Origin: Aquilutibacter rugosus
GTDB taxonomy: Bacteria > Pseudomonadota > Gammaproteobacteria > Xanthomonadales > Xanthomonadaceae
Assembly: GCF_036541335.1 (NCBI RefSeq)
Contig: NZ_JAZHBO010000001.1
Coordinates: 682,001-746,000, forward strand
Direction: 5' to 3'
Length of the DNA stretch: 64,000 bases
Position numbers and translations under genes: made by a program. A model generated the notes under the pieces. It searched no databases. It had not been told where the DNA came from and saw nothing but the letters and a program-made list of their open reading frames with translations. Below, one piece after another: positions 8,028-16,197 of the stretch (its first letter is position 1; every line of letters begins with the position of its first letter).

Positions 8028-8977
8028 ACCGTGCAGCCTGGATGTTGAGTGTGGCCCTGTTGGCGTCACCTGTCGGGGTGGCCATCGCGCAGGACACTGC
8101 TGTCGTTAAGGTTGATATGGCAGCGCAATTGCGCGCCCGTCTGCAGACATTGGATGCGGACAGTCGCTATAACAATCTGGCGATGTTTGAGCGCTCGCGT
8201 GCGGCGCAGGCTTTAGCGGCCTTTGAGAATGCGCGCAACAAGGACAAGCCCGAAAAACTGTTCCTGGCCGAAACCCGCGTAACCATTGCGGAAACCGCCG
8301 CTAAGACGCAATTGCTCGATGGCGAGATCATCGGCATGGATCGCGAGATTGCCGATCTGAACCTGGAGCTGACGCGCCGTGAAAATCAGCGGATTGCGGC
8401 TGAAAATGAGCGGTTAAAGATCGAGGCCGCCAACCGCGAGGAAGAGGCCCGCAAGCTGCGGGAGCAGGCTGCGGCCGCACAGACCGCGCTGGATCAGATT
8501 GAGGCTGCCGAGCAATCCAAGCTCAACCAGGCGCGGGCCGCCGATCTCAAGTTGGCCAAGGAAGAGGCCGAACTGGTGGCGGGTAGCAAGCTGCCGCCGG
8601 CCCTAATGGATCAGCGAGGCGAGGTCTTTACACTCAGTGGCGATGCGTTCGCCGCGGCCAATTCGGCGACGCTGTCTTCTAAGGGCTTGGCGCAGATCAG
8701 AGTGCTGGCCGAATACATCAAGATCACCACCGGTGGCGCCATTGCGGTGCAGGGCCACACGGACAACACTGGAAACGAGGCCGCGCAGCTGACCCTGAGC
8801 AAAGCACGTGCCGAGTCGGTTGTGGCGGCGCTGAAAAAGGCCGGCACCCCGGCGGCCCGACTCCAACCGGCCCAGGGGCTTGGTGCAACGGTCGATCTGG
8901 TCAACAACGACACGGCCGCCAATCGCTGGAAAAATAAGCGCGTCGAGGTCGTGATCGCGCCGCCGGCCGTACAATAA
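8024..8977 (+). CDS. OmpA family protein with DUF4398-partner architecture
   Basis: A 317-residue exported protein: a signal peptide with probable cleavage after AIAQ, a charged helical/coiled-coil middle (about 100-190, many Glu, Arg and Ala) and a C-terminal OmpA-like peptidoglycan-binding domain from about 200. The latter shows the NSATLSSKGLAQI start, GHTDNTGNEAAQLTLSKARA and the terminal NRRVEV-type motif in the form NKRVEVVI. It is translationally coupled to the upstream DUF4398 lipoprotein. The likely role is tethering the envelope to peptidoglycan; the partner lipoprotein may supply the outer-membrane anchor. Confidence 0.85.
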   Translation: MNRAAWMLSVALLASPVGVAIAQDTAVVKVDMAAQLRARLQTLDADSRYNNLAMFERSRAAQALAAFENARNKDKPEKLFLAETRVTIAETAAKTQLLDGEIIGMDREIADLNLELTRRENQRIAAENERLKIEAANREEEARKLREQAAAAQTALDQIEAAEQSKLNQARAADLKLAKEEAELVAGSKLPPALMDQRGEVFTLSGDAFAAANSATLSSKGLAQIRVLAEYIKITTGGAIAVQGHTDNTGNEAAQLTLSKARAESVVAALKKAGTPAARLQPAQGLGATVDLVNNDTAANRWKNKRVEVVIAPPAVQ

Positions 8978-9004
8978 GGCCCACATCTTTAGGGGAAATT
9001 GGTG

Positions 9005-10015
9005 ATGGACATTCTGGTCACTGGCGGTGCCGGCTACATCGGCAGCCACACAGTGCTTGCGCTGTTGGAGTCCGGACATCGGGTGCGGGTGCTCGACAAT
9101 TATTCAAACTCCTCGCCTGAGTCACTGCGACGGGTCCAACAATTGACCGGCAAATCCGTGGATGTTCGTGAGGGCGATGTCCGGGACCTGCAGGTGCTGC
9201 GCGACGCCATGACCGGCGTGCAGGGCATCATCCACTTTGCGGCACTCAAGGCAGTTGGGGAGAGTGTGGAGCTGCCGCTGCAGTATTACCGTAATAACTT
9301 GGATTCAACGCTGTCTGTATTGGAGTTGCTGGATCCAATGGGCGTCGATCGATTCGTCTTCAGCTCATCGGCGACGGTCTATGGTGACCCCGAGGTGGTT
9401 CCGGTTACCGAGGAATCGCCGCTGTCGGCCACAAATCCGTATGGCCGGACCAAGTTGTTTTCCGAAGAGATAATCAGGGACGTTTCCCGGAACTCCCGAG
9501 CAAAGTCCACGATTTTGCGCTACTTCAATCCGGTTGGCGCCCATCAATCCGGCGCAATCGGTGAGGATCCGAGTGGCACCCCCAACAATTTGATGCCGTA
9601 CGTGGCACAAGTTGCAATCGGCCGCCGCCCGCACCTGAATGTGTTTGGTAGCGATTACCCTACGGTTGATGGCACCGGAGTGCGGGACTACATCCACGTC
9701 ATGGATCTGGCCGAGGCTCATGTGGCCGCTTTGGTGGCAGCTCAAGATGAAAATTGTACCGTCTACAACTTGGGCACTGGCTCCGGCTACAGTGTGCTGC
9801 AGCTGGTCGAGGCGTACGCGAGGGCCGCCGGCCGGCCCATTCCGTATGAGATCAAAGGTCGCCGAGCCGGTGATGTGGCTGCTGTTTGGGCTGATCCCAC
9901 ATTGGCAGCCGATCGCCTGAACTGGCGGGCGCACCGCACTATTGAGAACATGTGCATTGACTCGTGGAACTGGCAATCCAAGAATCCGAACGGATTTAAG
10001 GTATCAGATCGTTAA
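9005..10015 (+). CDS. galE: UDP-glucose 4-epimerase
   Basis: An extended short-chain dehydrogenase that interconverts UDP-glucose and UDP-galactose, feeding galactose into surface polysaccharide. The NAD motif GGAGYIG is at 7-13 and the catalytic Y146/K150 pair (NPYGRTK) follows the serine cluster FSSSATVYG. The 336 residues match the family length. ATG 9005 is preferred over TTG 8999 or GTG 9002 because AGGGG (8991-8995) is correctly spaced. The downstream TTCGCA-AGG-TGCGAA hairpin lacks a T-run, so I do not call it a terminator. It lies half a kilobase before the rml operon. Confidence 0.93.
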   Translation: MDILVTGGAGYIGSHTVLALLESGHRVRVLDNYSNSSPESLRRVQQLTGKSVDVREGDVRDLQVLRDAMTGVQGIIHFAALKAVGESVELPLQYYRNNLDSTLSVLELLDPMGVDRFVFSSSATVYGDPEVVPVTEESPLSATNPYGRTKLFSEEIIRDVSRNSRAKSTILRYFNPVGAHQSGAIGEDPSGTPNNLMPYVAQVAIGRRPHLNVFGSDYPTVDGTGVRDYIHVMDLAEAHVAALVAAQDENCTVYNLGTGSGYSVLQLVEAYARAAGRPIPYEIKGRRAGDVAAVWADPTLAADRLNWRAHRTIENMCIDSWNWQSKNPNGFKVSDR

Positions 10016-10164
10016 AAATTCGCAAGGTGCGAAACAGGGCATTGCCAAGTCCAAAAAATCGGCGTAGCGTGAATTGTCCGAGGCTCAGAATTCGGACCAC
10101 ATCGTCAGTATGGCCTGTACTCTGCGCCCCGGGACCCTTGAACGGTAAAGCCCAGGAGGCCGCC

Positions 10165-10380
10165 ATGTTTGAAACCGATTCGCAGAAGTCCGCCGCACAG
10201 GCTCTGATGTCCAGCAATGTGCAGTTCAAGCAGCTCTACCAGCGACATCAGTATCTGGACAAAAAGCTGATGGACTCTGATCTGGGGGTCAACGGTTTCG
10301 ATGACATGACCGTACAGGAACTGAAACGCGAAAAGCTCGCTGCCAAGGAGCGGCTGATGCAATGGGTCGGGGATAGCTGA
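10165..10380 (+). CDS. YdcH/DUF465 family small protein
   Basis: A 71-residue, highly charged helical protein. Seen: FKQLYQRHQYLDKKLMD and a second helix TVQELKREKLAAKERLMQ, the DUF465 pattern (a helical hairpin of unknown function). A strong ribosome site AGGAGG (10153-10158) precedes ATG 10165, and a clean terminator follows the stop, so the gene is an independent short unit between galE and the rml operon. Confidence 0.8.
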   Translation: MFETDSQKSAAQALMSSNVQFKQLYQRHQYLDKKLMDSDLGVNGFDDMTVQELKREKLAAKERLMQWVGDS

Positions 10381-10411
10381 GCCCTCTGTACGTCCACTTC
10401 TCTAAGACAAG

Positions 10412-10435
10412 GCCCGCACTTCGGTGCGGGCTTTT
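10412..10435 (+). terminator. Rho-independent terminator with UUCG tetraloop
   Basis: Perfect 8 bp stem GCCCGCAC / GTGCGGGC closed by a TTCG loop and followed by four T residues. It separates the DUF465 gene from the rml operon. Confidence 0.9.
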
Positions 10436-10476
10436 CTGTAGCTGAATGAAAACTTCTCGAATGGCAGCGTGACAGC

Positions 10477-10508
10477 TTGATGAGAAATTCACCCGCACCC
10501 TCTACAAT
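10477..10508 (+). promoter_or_regulatory. Possible promoter of the rml/O-antigen operon
   Basis: A good -10 box TACAAT (10503-10508) lies 40 bases before the rmlB start; the nearest -35-like sequence TTGATG (10477-10482) has a long 20-base spacer. Position after a terminator supports a promoter here; the exact boxes are uncertain. Confidence 0.4.
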
Positions 10509-10547
10509 GAGCAGTTATTCGTAGGCGGCTTATAAATAGAGGGACTC

Positions 10548-11603
10548 ATGGCAACTTGGTTGGTCACCGGCGGTGCAGGCTTCATTGGCGGTAATTTCGT
10601 ATTGGGTGCGGTCGAGCGAGGCCACAAAATCATTAATCTGGACGCGTTGACCTATGCGGGCAATCTGGACACGCTGAAGTCTCTGGATGGTCATCCGGAT
10701 CATGTGTTTGTGCACGGAGACATTGGCGACGCCAATCTGGTCCGCGATCTGTTGCAAACCCACCAGCCAGACGCCGTTATTAATTTCGCCGCCGAGTCCC
10801 ATGTGGACCGATCCATCGATGGTCCCGGATCATTCATTCAGACCAACGTGGTCGGCACGCTGAGCTTGCTCGAGCAGTCGCGCGACTACTGGAAGTCGCT
10901 GCCTGCAGAGAAGGCGGACGCTTTCCGCTTCCTGCACGTGTCCACCGATGAGGTCTACGGCACTTTGGGTGAAACGGGCAAATTCACCGAATCCACGCCC
11001 TTTGCGCCGAACTCGCCGTATTCGGCCTCGAAGGCAGCATCGGATCACCTGGTTCGGGCGTTCCACCACACCTACGGGTTGCCGGTGCTGACCACCAACT
11101 GCAGCAACAATTACGGCCCTTATCAATTCCCCGAAAAGCTCATTCCGCTGGTGATCGCAAAGGCCCTGCGAGGCGAAGCATTGCCGGTGTATGGCGACGG
11201 GCAGAACATCCGCGACTGGTTGTACGTCACGGACCATTGCAAGGCCATCGAGACCGTACTGGAACGCGGTCGCGTGGGTGAGACCTACAACGTGGGTGGT
11301 GATGCCGAGCGCAACAATCTGACGGTAGTCAAGACGATCTGTAAGCTGCTGGATGAAAAGCGCCCGTTGGCAGACGTTTCCAATCGTGAGTCTCTGATCA
11401 CGTTCGTCAAGGACCGTCCGGGTCATGATCGCCGTTACGCGATTGATGCCAGCAAGCTGCAAAGCGAGCTCGGCTGGGCGCCTTCGGTGACTTTCGAACA
11501 AGGTATCGAGCACACGCTGGACTGGTACCTGGATAATCAGGAGTGGGTGAGCCGCGTTCTTGACGGCAGTTATCAGATGGAGCGAATCGGTCATGACGGC
11601 TAA
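10548..11603 (+). CDS. rmlB: dTDP-glucose 4,6-dehydratase (RmlB)
   Basis: Second step of dTDP-L-rhamnose synthesis. The 351 residues show the NAD motif GGAGFIG at 8-14, STDEVYG with the catalytic DE pair at 144-145, and YSASK (Y168, K172). The ribosome site AGAGGGA precedes ATG 10548. It is the first gene of the operon and overlaps rmlA by 11 bases. dTDP-rhamnose is a building block of O-antigens and capsules, which fits the glycosyltransferases and exporter downstream. Confidence 0.97.
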   Translation: MATWLVTGGAGFIGGNFVLGAVERGHKIINLDALTYAGNLDTLKSLDGHPDHVFVHGDIGDANLVRDLLQTHQPDAVINFAAESHVDRSIDGPGSFIQTNVVGTLSLLEQSRDYWKSLPAEKADAFRFLHVSTDEVYGTLGETGKFTESTPFAPNSPYSASKAASDHLVRAFHHTYGLPVLTTNCSNNYGPYQFPEKLIPLVIAKALRGEALPVYGDGQNIRDWLYVTDHCKAIETVLERGRVGETYNVGGDAERNNLTVVKTICKLLDEKRPLADVSNRESLITFVKDRPGHDRRYAIDASKLQSELGWAPSVTFEQGIEHTLDWYLDNQEWVSRVLDGSYQMERIGHDG

Positions 11604-12507
11604 CGTAACTTCGAAAGCTCGCAAGGGCATTGTGCTGGCCGGGGGTTCCGGTACTCGCCTGTACCCGATCACGCAAGGTATTTCCAAGCAGTTGCTGCCG
11701 GTTTACGACAAGCCGATGGTGTACTACCCGCTGAGCGTGCTGATGTTGGCGGGAATTCGCGACATTCTGATGATCAATACGCCGCATGAGCAGGCGCTGT
11801 TTCAGAATCTGCTGGGTGACGGCTCGCAGTGGGGCATCAATATCACCTACGTCGCACAGCCGAGCCCCGACGGTCTTGCGCAAGCCTATATCCTTGGCGA
11901 AGAGTTCCTGGACGGCGCTCCGTCTGCCATGGTGCTGGGCGACAACATTTTTCATGGCCCCGGTCTAACGGAGCGGCTTCAGCGCGCCTCGGCCGTTGAG
12001 AATGGTGCCACAGTGTTCGGCTATTGGGTGGCGGATCCCGAGCGTTACGGCATTGCCGAATTTGATGACTCCGGCAAAGTCATTGGTCTGGAAGAAAAAC
12101 CGGCGAAACCTAAATCCAACTATGCAGTGACCGGACTTTATTTTTACGACGGTCGCGCTCCCGAGTTTGCGCGCTCGTTAGAGCCCTCGCCGCGAGGCGA
12201 GCTGGAAATTACCGATCTCAATCGGGTCTATCTGGAAGAAGGCTCACTGAGTCTGGAGCGTTTGGGTCGCGGTTATGCGTGGCTGGATACCGGCACGCAT
12301 CAGTCGTTGCTCGAGGCTGCGAACTACATTGAAACCATTGAAGCGCGGCAAGGCTTGCGGGTGGCCTGTCTGGAAGAAATCGCCTGGATACAAGACTGGA
12401 TAAGTGACGAGGACCTGCTCCGTTTGGCCGATCCGCTGAAGAAAAACGGTTACGGGCAGTACTTGCTGAAGCTGGTCGAATTGGGGCGCTCGAGACTCGG
12501 CGGCTAA
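11593..12507 (+). CDS. rmlA: Glucose-1-phosphate thymidylyltransferase (RmlA)
   Basis: First step of dTDP-rhamnose synthesis: glucose-1-phosphate plus dTTP. The nucleotidyltransferase signature LAGGSGTRLYPIT is at 15-27, followed by KQLLPVYDKPMVYYPLS, LGDNIFHG and the EEKP motif. ATG 11593 gives 304 residues, a little longer than usual at the N-terminus (MTANVTSKARKG precedes the core). It overlaps the end of rmlB, and rmlC starts immediately after the stop. Confidence 0.97.
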   Translation: MTANVTSKARKGIVLAGGSGTRLYPITQGISKQLLPVYDKPMVYYPLSVLMLAGIRDILMINTPHEQALFQNLLGDGSQWGINITYVAQPSPDGLAQAYILGEEFLDGAPSAMVLGDNIFHGPGLTERLQRASAVENGATVFGYWVADPERYGIAEFDDSGKVIGLEEKPAKPKSNYAVTGLYFYDGRAPEFARSLEPSPRGELEITDLNRVYLEEGSLSLERLGRGYAWLDTGTHQSLLEAANYIETIEARQGLRVACLEEIAWIQDWISDEDLLRLADPLKKNGYGQYLLKLVELGRSRLGG

Positions 12508-13068
12508 GTGAATATCCTTAAGACCAGTTTGGACGGCTGTCTCGTCCTTGAGCCGCACGTGTTTACCGATGAGCGAGGTTGGTTCTTTGAATCATTCAAC
12601 CTCGACAAAACTCTAGCACTGGGTTCGGATGTGCGATTTCGGCAAGGCAATACCTCCAGTTCGATCCGTGGCGCATTACGTGGCTTGCATTATCAATGGC
12701 CGCGGCCACAAGGTAAGCTCATTTCCGTTGTGCGGGGCGAGGTCTGGGACGTGGCAGTGGATATTCGTCGCGGGTCGCCACAGTTTGGTCAATGGACTGC
12801 AGTCGTGCTTAGCGCTGAAAACAAGCGGCAGCTCTGGATTCCTGAAGGCTTTGCCCATGGCTTTGTGACACTCAGTGATACTGCGGTTTTCACGTATCTA
12901 TGTACCGACACGTATCAGCCGCAGTGCGATGCCAATGTGGCGTGGGATGACCCGGAACTTGCGATTGATTGGCCATTGAAAGATGTGTTGCTTTCGCCGA
13001 AAGATGCGGCAGCACCTCGATTGGTGGATATTGCTGCAGATCGTCTGCCTGAATATTGGAAACGCTGA
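12508..13068 (+). CDS. rmlC: dTDP-4-dehydrorhamnose 3,5-epimerase (RmlC)
   Basis: Third step of the pathway, a cupin-fold double epimerase. The 186 residues show GWFFESFN, the RQGNTSSSIRGALRGLHYQ block (with the catalytic histidine in LHYQ) and the PEGFAHGFVTLSD block. The start is GTG directly after the rmlA stop, without an intergenic gap. The order rmlB-A-C-D is the one common in Xanthomonas. Confidence 0.96.
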   Translation: MNILKTSLDGCLVLEPHVFTDERGWFFESFNLDKTLALGSDVRFRQGNTSSSIRGALRGLHYQWPRPQGKLISVVRGEVWDVAVDIRRGSPQFGQWTAVVLSAENKRQLWIPEGFAHGFVTLSDTAVFTYLCTDTYQPQCDANVAWDDPELAIDWPLKDVLLSPKDAAAPRLVDIAADRLPEYWKR

Positions 13069-13985
13069 TGAAAGTTCTGGTGCTTGGTGCGAACGGGCAA
13101 GTCGGAACTGAACTTGTCCGTAGACTGCCGGAAAGGCTCCACGCCGATGTGGTGCCTGTGACTCGCTCCGGCGACTGGGAGGGTCAGCCCTGTGAGACTG
13201 CGGATCTGAGCGAGCCTGAGGCATTAGGTGGTTTGATCGAGCGTGTGAAGCCGGATGCGGTTGTGAATGCGGCTGCATATACGGCGGTGGATAAGGCAGA
13301 GTCCGAGGCCGAACTGGCCATGCGCATCAACGGTGAGGCTCCCGGTGCGATCGCGAAGGCCTGTGCCGATCACGGCATCCCGTTTGTGCACTATTCGACG
13401 GATTATGTCTTTGGGGGCGATGCTGATAGGCCTTATCTCCCCGAGGATGCTACTGCACCCGCCGGAATCTATGGCCTCAGCAAACTCGCCGGAGAGCAAG
13501 CGGTTCAATCTGCCGGTGGAGATGTGCGAATCCTGCGGAATGCCTGGGTATACGGCCTCCATGGTAGCAACTTCCTCCGCACCATGTTGCGGCTGGCGGA
13601 TCGCGCCGAGCTGGGCGTTGTGGATGATCAAATCGGCTCTCCTACTCCGGCATGGCTAATCGCCGAGGTAACCGCTGCAATGCTGCGTCAGGGCTTCCGC
13701 GGTCAACGGACTCATCATGTAGTTGCCGGCGGACAGACCTCCTGGGCGGGCTTTGCCGACGCCATCTTTGATCAAGCGGTAGCCGGAGGCCTGATCGATG
13801 CCAGGCCGGCCGTTAAGCGGATTACAACGGCGGACTATCCCACGCCCGCAAAGCGCCCGGCGTATTCGGTACTTTCGACTGAATCCCTGAAGTCTGAGTT
13901 CAGCCTCAAGTTGCCCGGCTGGGACGAATGTCTGAAAATGACCTTTAATAGCGACGCGCTGCAACAGGCGCAAAGTATTCAATGA
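13068..13985 (+). CDS. rmlD: dTDP-4-dehydrorhamnose reductase (RmlD)
   Basis: Last step of dTDP-L-rhamnose synthesis, NADPH-dependent. An extended SDR of 305 residues with GANGQVG near the N-terminus, VNAAAYTAVDKAESE, YSTDYVFGG and the catalytic Tyr/Lys in YGLSK. ATG 13068 overlaps the rmlC stop (TGATG); the frame opens slightly earlier at 13056. Its own stop overlaps the CBS start (ATGA). Confidence 0.96.
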   Translation: MKVLVLGANGQVGTELVRRLPERLHADVVPVTRSGDWEGQPCETADLSEPEALGGLIERVKPDAVVNAAAYTAVDKAESEAELAMRINGEAPGAIAKACADHGIPFVHYSTDYVFGGDADRPYLPEDATAPAGIYGLSKLAGEQAVQSAGGDVRILRNAWVYGLHGSNFLRTMLRLADRAELGVVDDQIGSPTPAWLIAEVTAAMLRQGFRGQRTHHVVAGGQTSWAGFADAIFDQAVAGGLIDARPAVKRITTADYPTPAKRPAYSVLSTESLKSEFSLKLPGWDECLKMTFNSDALQQAQSIQ

Positions 13986-15358
13986 CTATCCATGCTTCCG
14001 TGCTGGATATGATTGGCGGTACGCCGATCATCCGCAATCGCAACCTTGATACCGGGGATTGCAATCTATTCTTTAAGTTGGAGTCTCAGAACCCTGGCGG
14101 CTCCATTAAGGACCGCATCGGGCTGAGCATGATCGAGGCCGCAGAACGGCGTGGCGACATCAAGCCCGGTGACACGCTGGTTGAGGGTACCGCGGGTAAT
14201 ACCGGTCTCGGCCTAGCCCTAGTGGCGCAATCTAAAGGCTATAAGTTAATCCTAGTCGTCCCCGACAAGATGTCGCGCGAGAAGATATTTAATCTCAAGG
14301 CGATGGGCGCACAGGTGGTTTTGACGCGCTCGGATGTGGCCAAGGGCCACCCCGACTATTATCAGGATCTGGCCAAGACCATTGCCGATCAGACACCTGG
14401 TGCATTCTTTATCAACCAGTTCGGCAATCCCGATAACCCGGCTGCACATGAATTTGGCACGGGCCCTGAGATTCTGTCGCAAATGCGCGACGTCGGTGGA
14501 CTCGATGCAATCGTGTTCGGTTGCGGCTCCTCCGGCACCATGACCGGCTTGTCGCGGTGTTTTGCAGACAAGTCGCCCGGCACAGAGCTGATTCTAGCCG
14601 ATCCCGTCGGCTCGATCCTTGAGGACTATATCAACCGCGGCGATATCGTTGATAAGTCGGCATCGTGGATGGTCGAAGGAATCGGTGAGGATTTCCTGCC
14701 GCCAATCTCAGACTTTACACGAGTCAAAAAGGCTTATGCGATCTCAGACAAGGAGTCATTTCTGGCGGCACGCTCGCTGTTGGAGTCTGAAGGCATCCTA
14801 GGTGGCTCTTCCACCGGTACGATTCTGGCAGCGGCTCTGAAGTATTGCCGAGAGCAGACGACTCCGAAGAACGTTCTAGTACTGGTCTGCGACACTGGCA
14901 ACAAGTATCTGTCTAAGATGTACAACGATTACTGGATGCTGGATAACGGCTTCCTGGAGTCGCCGCAGCATGGGGATCTGCGAGATCTGGTGTTGCGCCC
15001 GTACGATAAGCGCGACACGGTTGTCGTTGCTCCGACCGATCTGCTCGTCACGGCATATCAACGGATGAAACTTTACGATGTCTCTCAGCTCCCGGTCATG
15101 GATGGTGACAGGCTAGTAGGTATCGTTGATGAATCCGATGTACTACTTCAAGTTTACGGCGACGAGGCGCGTTTCCGCGATCCTGTTTCCACCGCAATGG
15201 TTACTGCTCTCGACGTGGTTCAGGTCAAACAGTCCATTGAAGATCTGTTACCCATCTTTCGTCGGGACCATGTTGCCATTGTCATGAATGATGTAAGGTT
15301 TGTTGGATTGGTCACCCGAATTGATCTGCTGAACTACCTGCGGCGCCAGGTGAATTAA
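13982..15358 (+). CDS. cbs: Cystathionine beta-synthase
   Basis: Condenses serine (or O-acetylserine) with homocysteine or sulfide; with a cystathionine gamma-lyase it converts homocysteine to cysteine. The 458 residues contain a fold-type II PLP domain with the lysine K43 in GSIKDRIG, the EGTAGNTGLGLALV phosphate/substrate loop and FGCGSSGTMTG, then a C-terminal pair of CBS domains (about 335-458: VVVAPTDLLVTAYQRMKLYD and onwards). It is translationally coupled to rmlD and sits in the middle of a polysaccharide operon. In Xanthomonas this gene marks one edge of the O-antigen locus, which is consistent. Confidence 0.9.
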   Translation: MTIHASVLDMIGGTPIIRNRNLDTGDCNLFFKLESQNPGGSIKDRIGLSMIEAAERRGDIKPGDTLVEGTAGNTGLGLALVAQSKGYKLILVVPDKMSREKIFNLKAMGAQVVLTRSDVAKGHPDYYQDLAKTIADQTPGAFFINQFGNPDNPAAHEFGTGPEILSQMRDVGGLDAIVFGCGSSGTMTGLSRCFADKSPGTELILADPVGSILEDYINRGDIVDKSASWMVEGIGEDFLPPISDFTRVKKAYAISDKESFLAARSLLESEGILGGSSTGTILAAALKYCREQTTPKNVLVLVCDTGNKYLSKMYNDYWMLDNGFLESPQHGDLRDLVLRPYDKRDTVVVAPTDLLVTAYQRMKLYDVSQLPVMDGDRLVGIVDESDVLLQVYGDEARFRDPVSTAMVTALDVVQVKQSIEDLLPIFRRDHVAIVMNDVRFVGLVTRIDLLNYLRRQVN

Positions 15359-15378
15359 ATGCGAGTTGAGAGGCAACT

Positions 15379-16197
15379 ATGTCTGAAATGATGTTTCCGC
15401 GTCCTATGGACGTTTTTCGTCCACTATGGGAAAGAAAGTACCTGATTAAGCAGCTGGTCAAGAAGGAGCTTAGTGCAAAGTACCGGCGCTCGAACCTGGG
15501 TTTTCTCTGGGTTGTCTTAAATCCGGTGTTATTGATGTCGGCCTACACCTTGGTTTTCGGCGTACTCTTGCGTGCGAGGTGGGGGGGCGCAGGATCTACG
15601 CTTGAGTTTGCGCTGGTGTTGCAGGCCGGTCTGATCTTCTACAACTTTTTCAATGAAGTTGTTTCCAGGTCAGCGGGTCAGATCCATTCCAACCAATCTC
15701 TAGTCACCAAAATGAGGTTCCCCCTTGAGGTGCTGAGCTGGGTGTCTGTAATTGTGGCCAGCATTGATTTTCTGATGAGTTTGATTGTCTGGACAGTCCT
15801 CTTCGTCCTGATCAAGCATGAATTTCCGCTCGGTATCTTTGGGGTTCCGGTCGTACTTATTCCTTTTGCTGTTTTTACGGTGGGGATTTCCTGGTTTGTA
15901 GCTGCTGCGGCTGTCTTTCACTCCGACCTTGAGCATATCATTCCCTCCCTTATGGTCCTGCTTATGTTTGTCTCTCCATTGCTGTTTCCTGCGAACAGCA
16001 TGCCGGAGCAATTATCGTTCCTGACGCAATGGAACCCATTGACTTATGTGTTTGAGGCGGGCCGGGGCATATTGCTGAATGTACAGTGGCCGAGTGTCAA
16101 TGTGATGCTTTTCGGCGTCCTGACCTCCCTTGCAGTGGCTTGGATTGGCCTGGTTTCGTTTAAGGGGAATCAACTGGAGTTTGCTGATGTCTATTAA
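15379..16197 (+). CDS. wzm: O-antigen ABC transporter permease (Wzm)
   Basis: An integral membrane subunit moving a completed polysaccharide across the inner membrane. The 272 residues have an amphipathic N-terminus, VKKELSAKYRRSNLGFLWVVLNP (typical ABC-2 permease entry; positions about 26-48) and about six hydrophobic segments. GAGAGG (15366-15371) serves as ribosome site. The stop overlaps the wzt start. A run of seven G residues at 15591-15597 encodes part of the first periplasmic loop and could be prone to slippage. Confidence 0.92.
   Translation: MSEMMFPRPMDVFRPLWERKYLIKQLVKKELSAKYRRSNLGFLWVVLNPVLLMSAYTLVFGVLLRARWGGAGSTLEFALVLQAGLIFYNFFNEVVSRSAGQIHSNQSLVTKMRFPLEVLSWVSVIVASIDFLMSLIVWTVLFVLIKHEFPLGIFGVPVVLIPFAVFTVGISWFVAAAAVFHSDLEHIIPSLMVLLMFVSPLLFPANSMPEQLSFLTQWNPLTYVFEAGRGILLNVQWPSVNVMLFGVLTSLAVAWIGLVSFKGNQLEFADVY

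Noticed and set aside
10019..10033. TTCGCA-AGG-TGCGAA as a galE terminator
   Set aside because: The stem is only 6 bp and no T-run follows.
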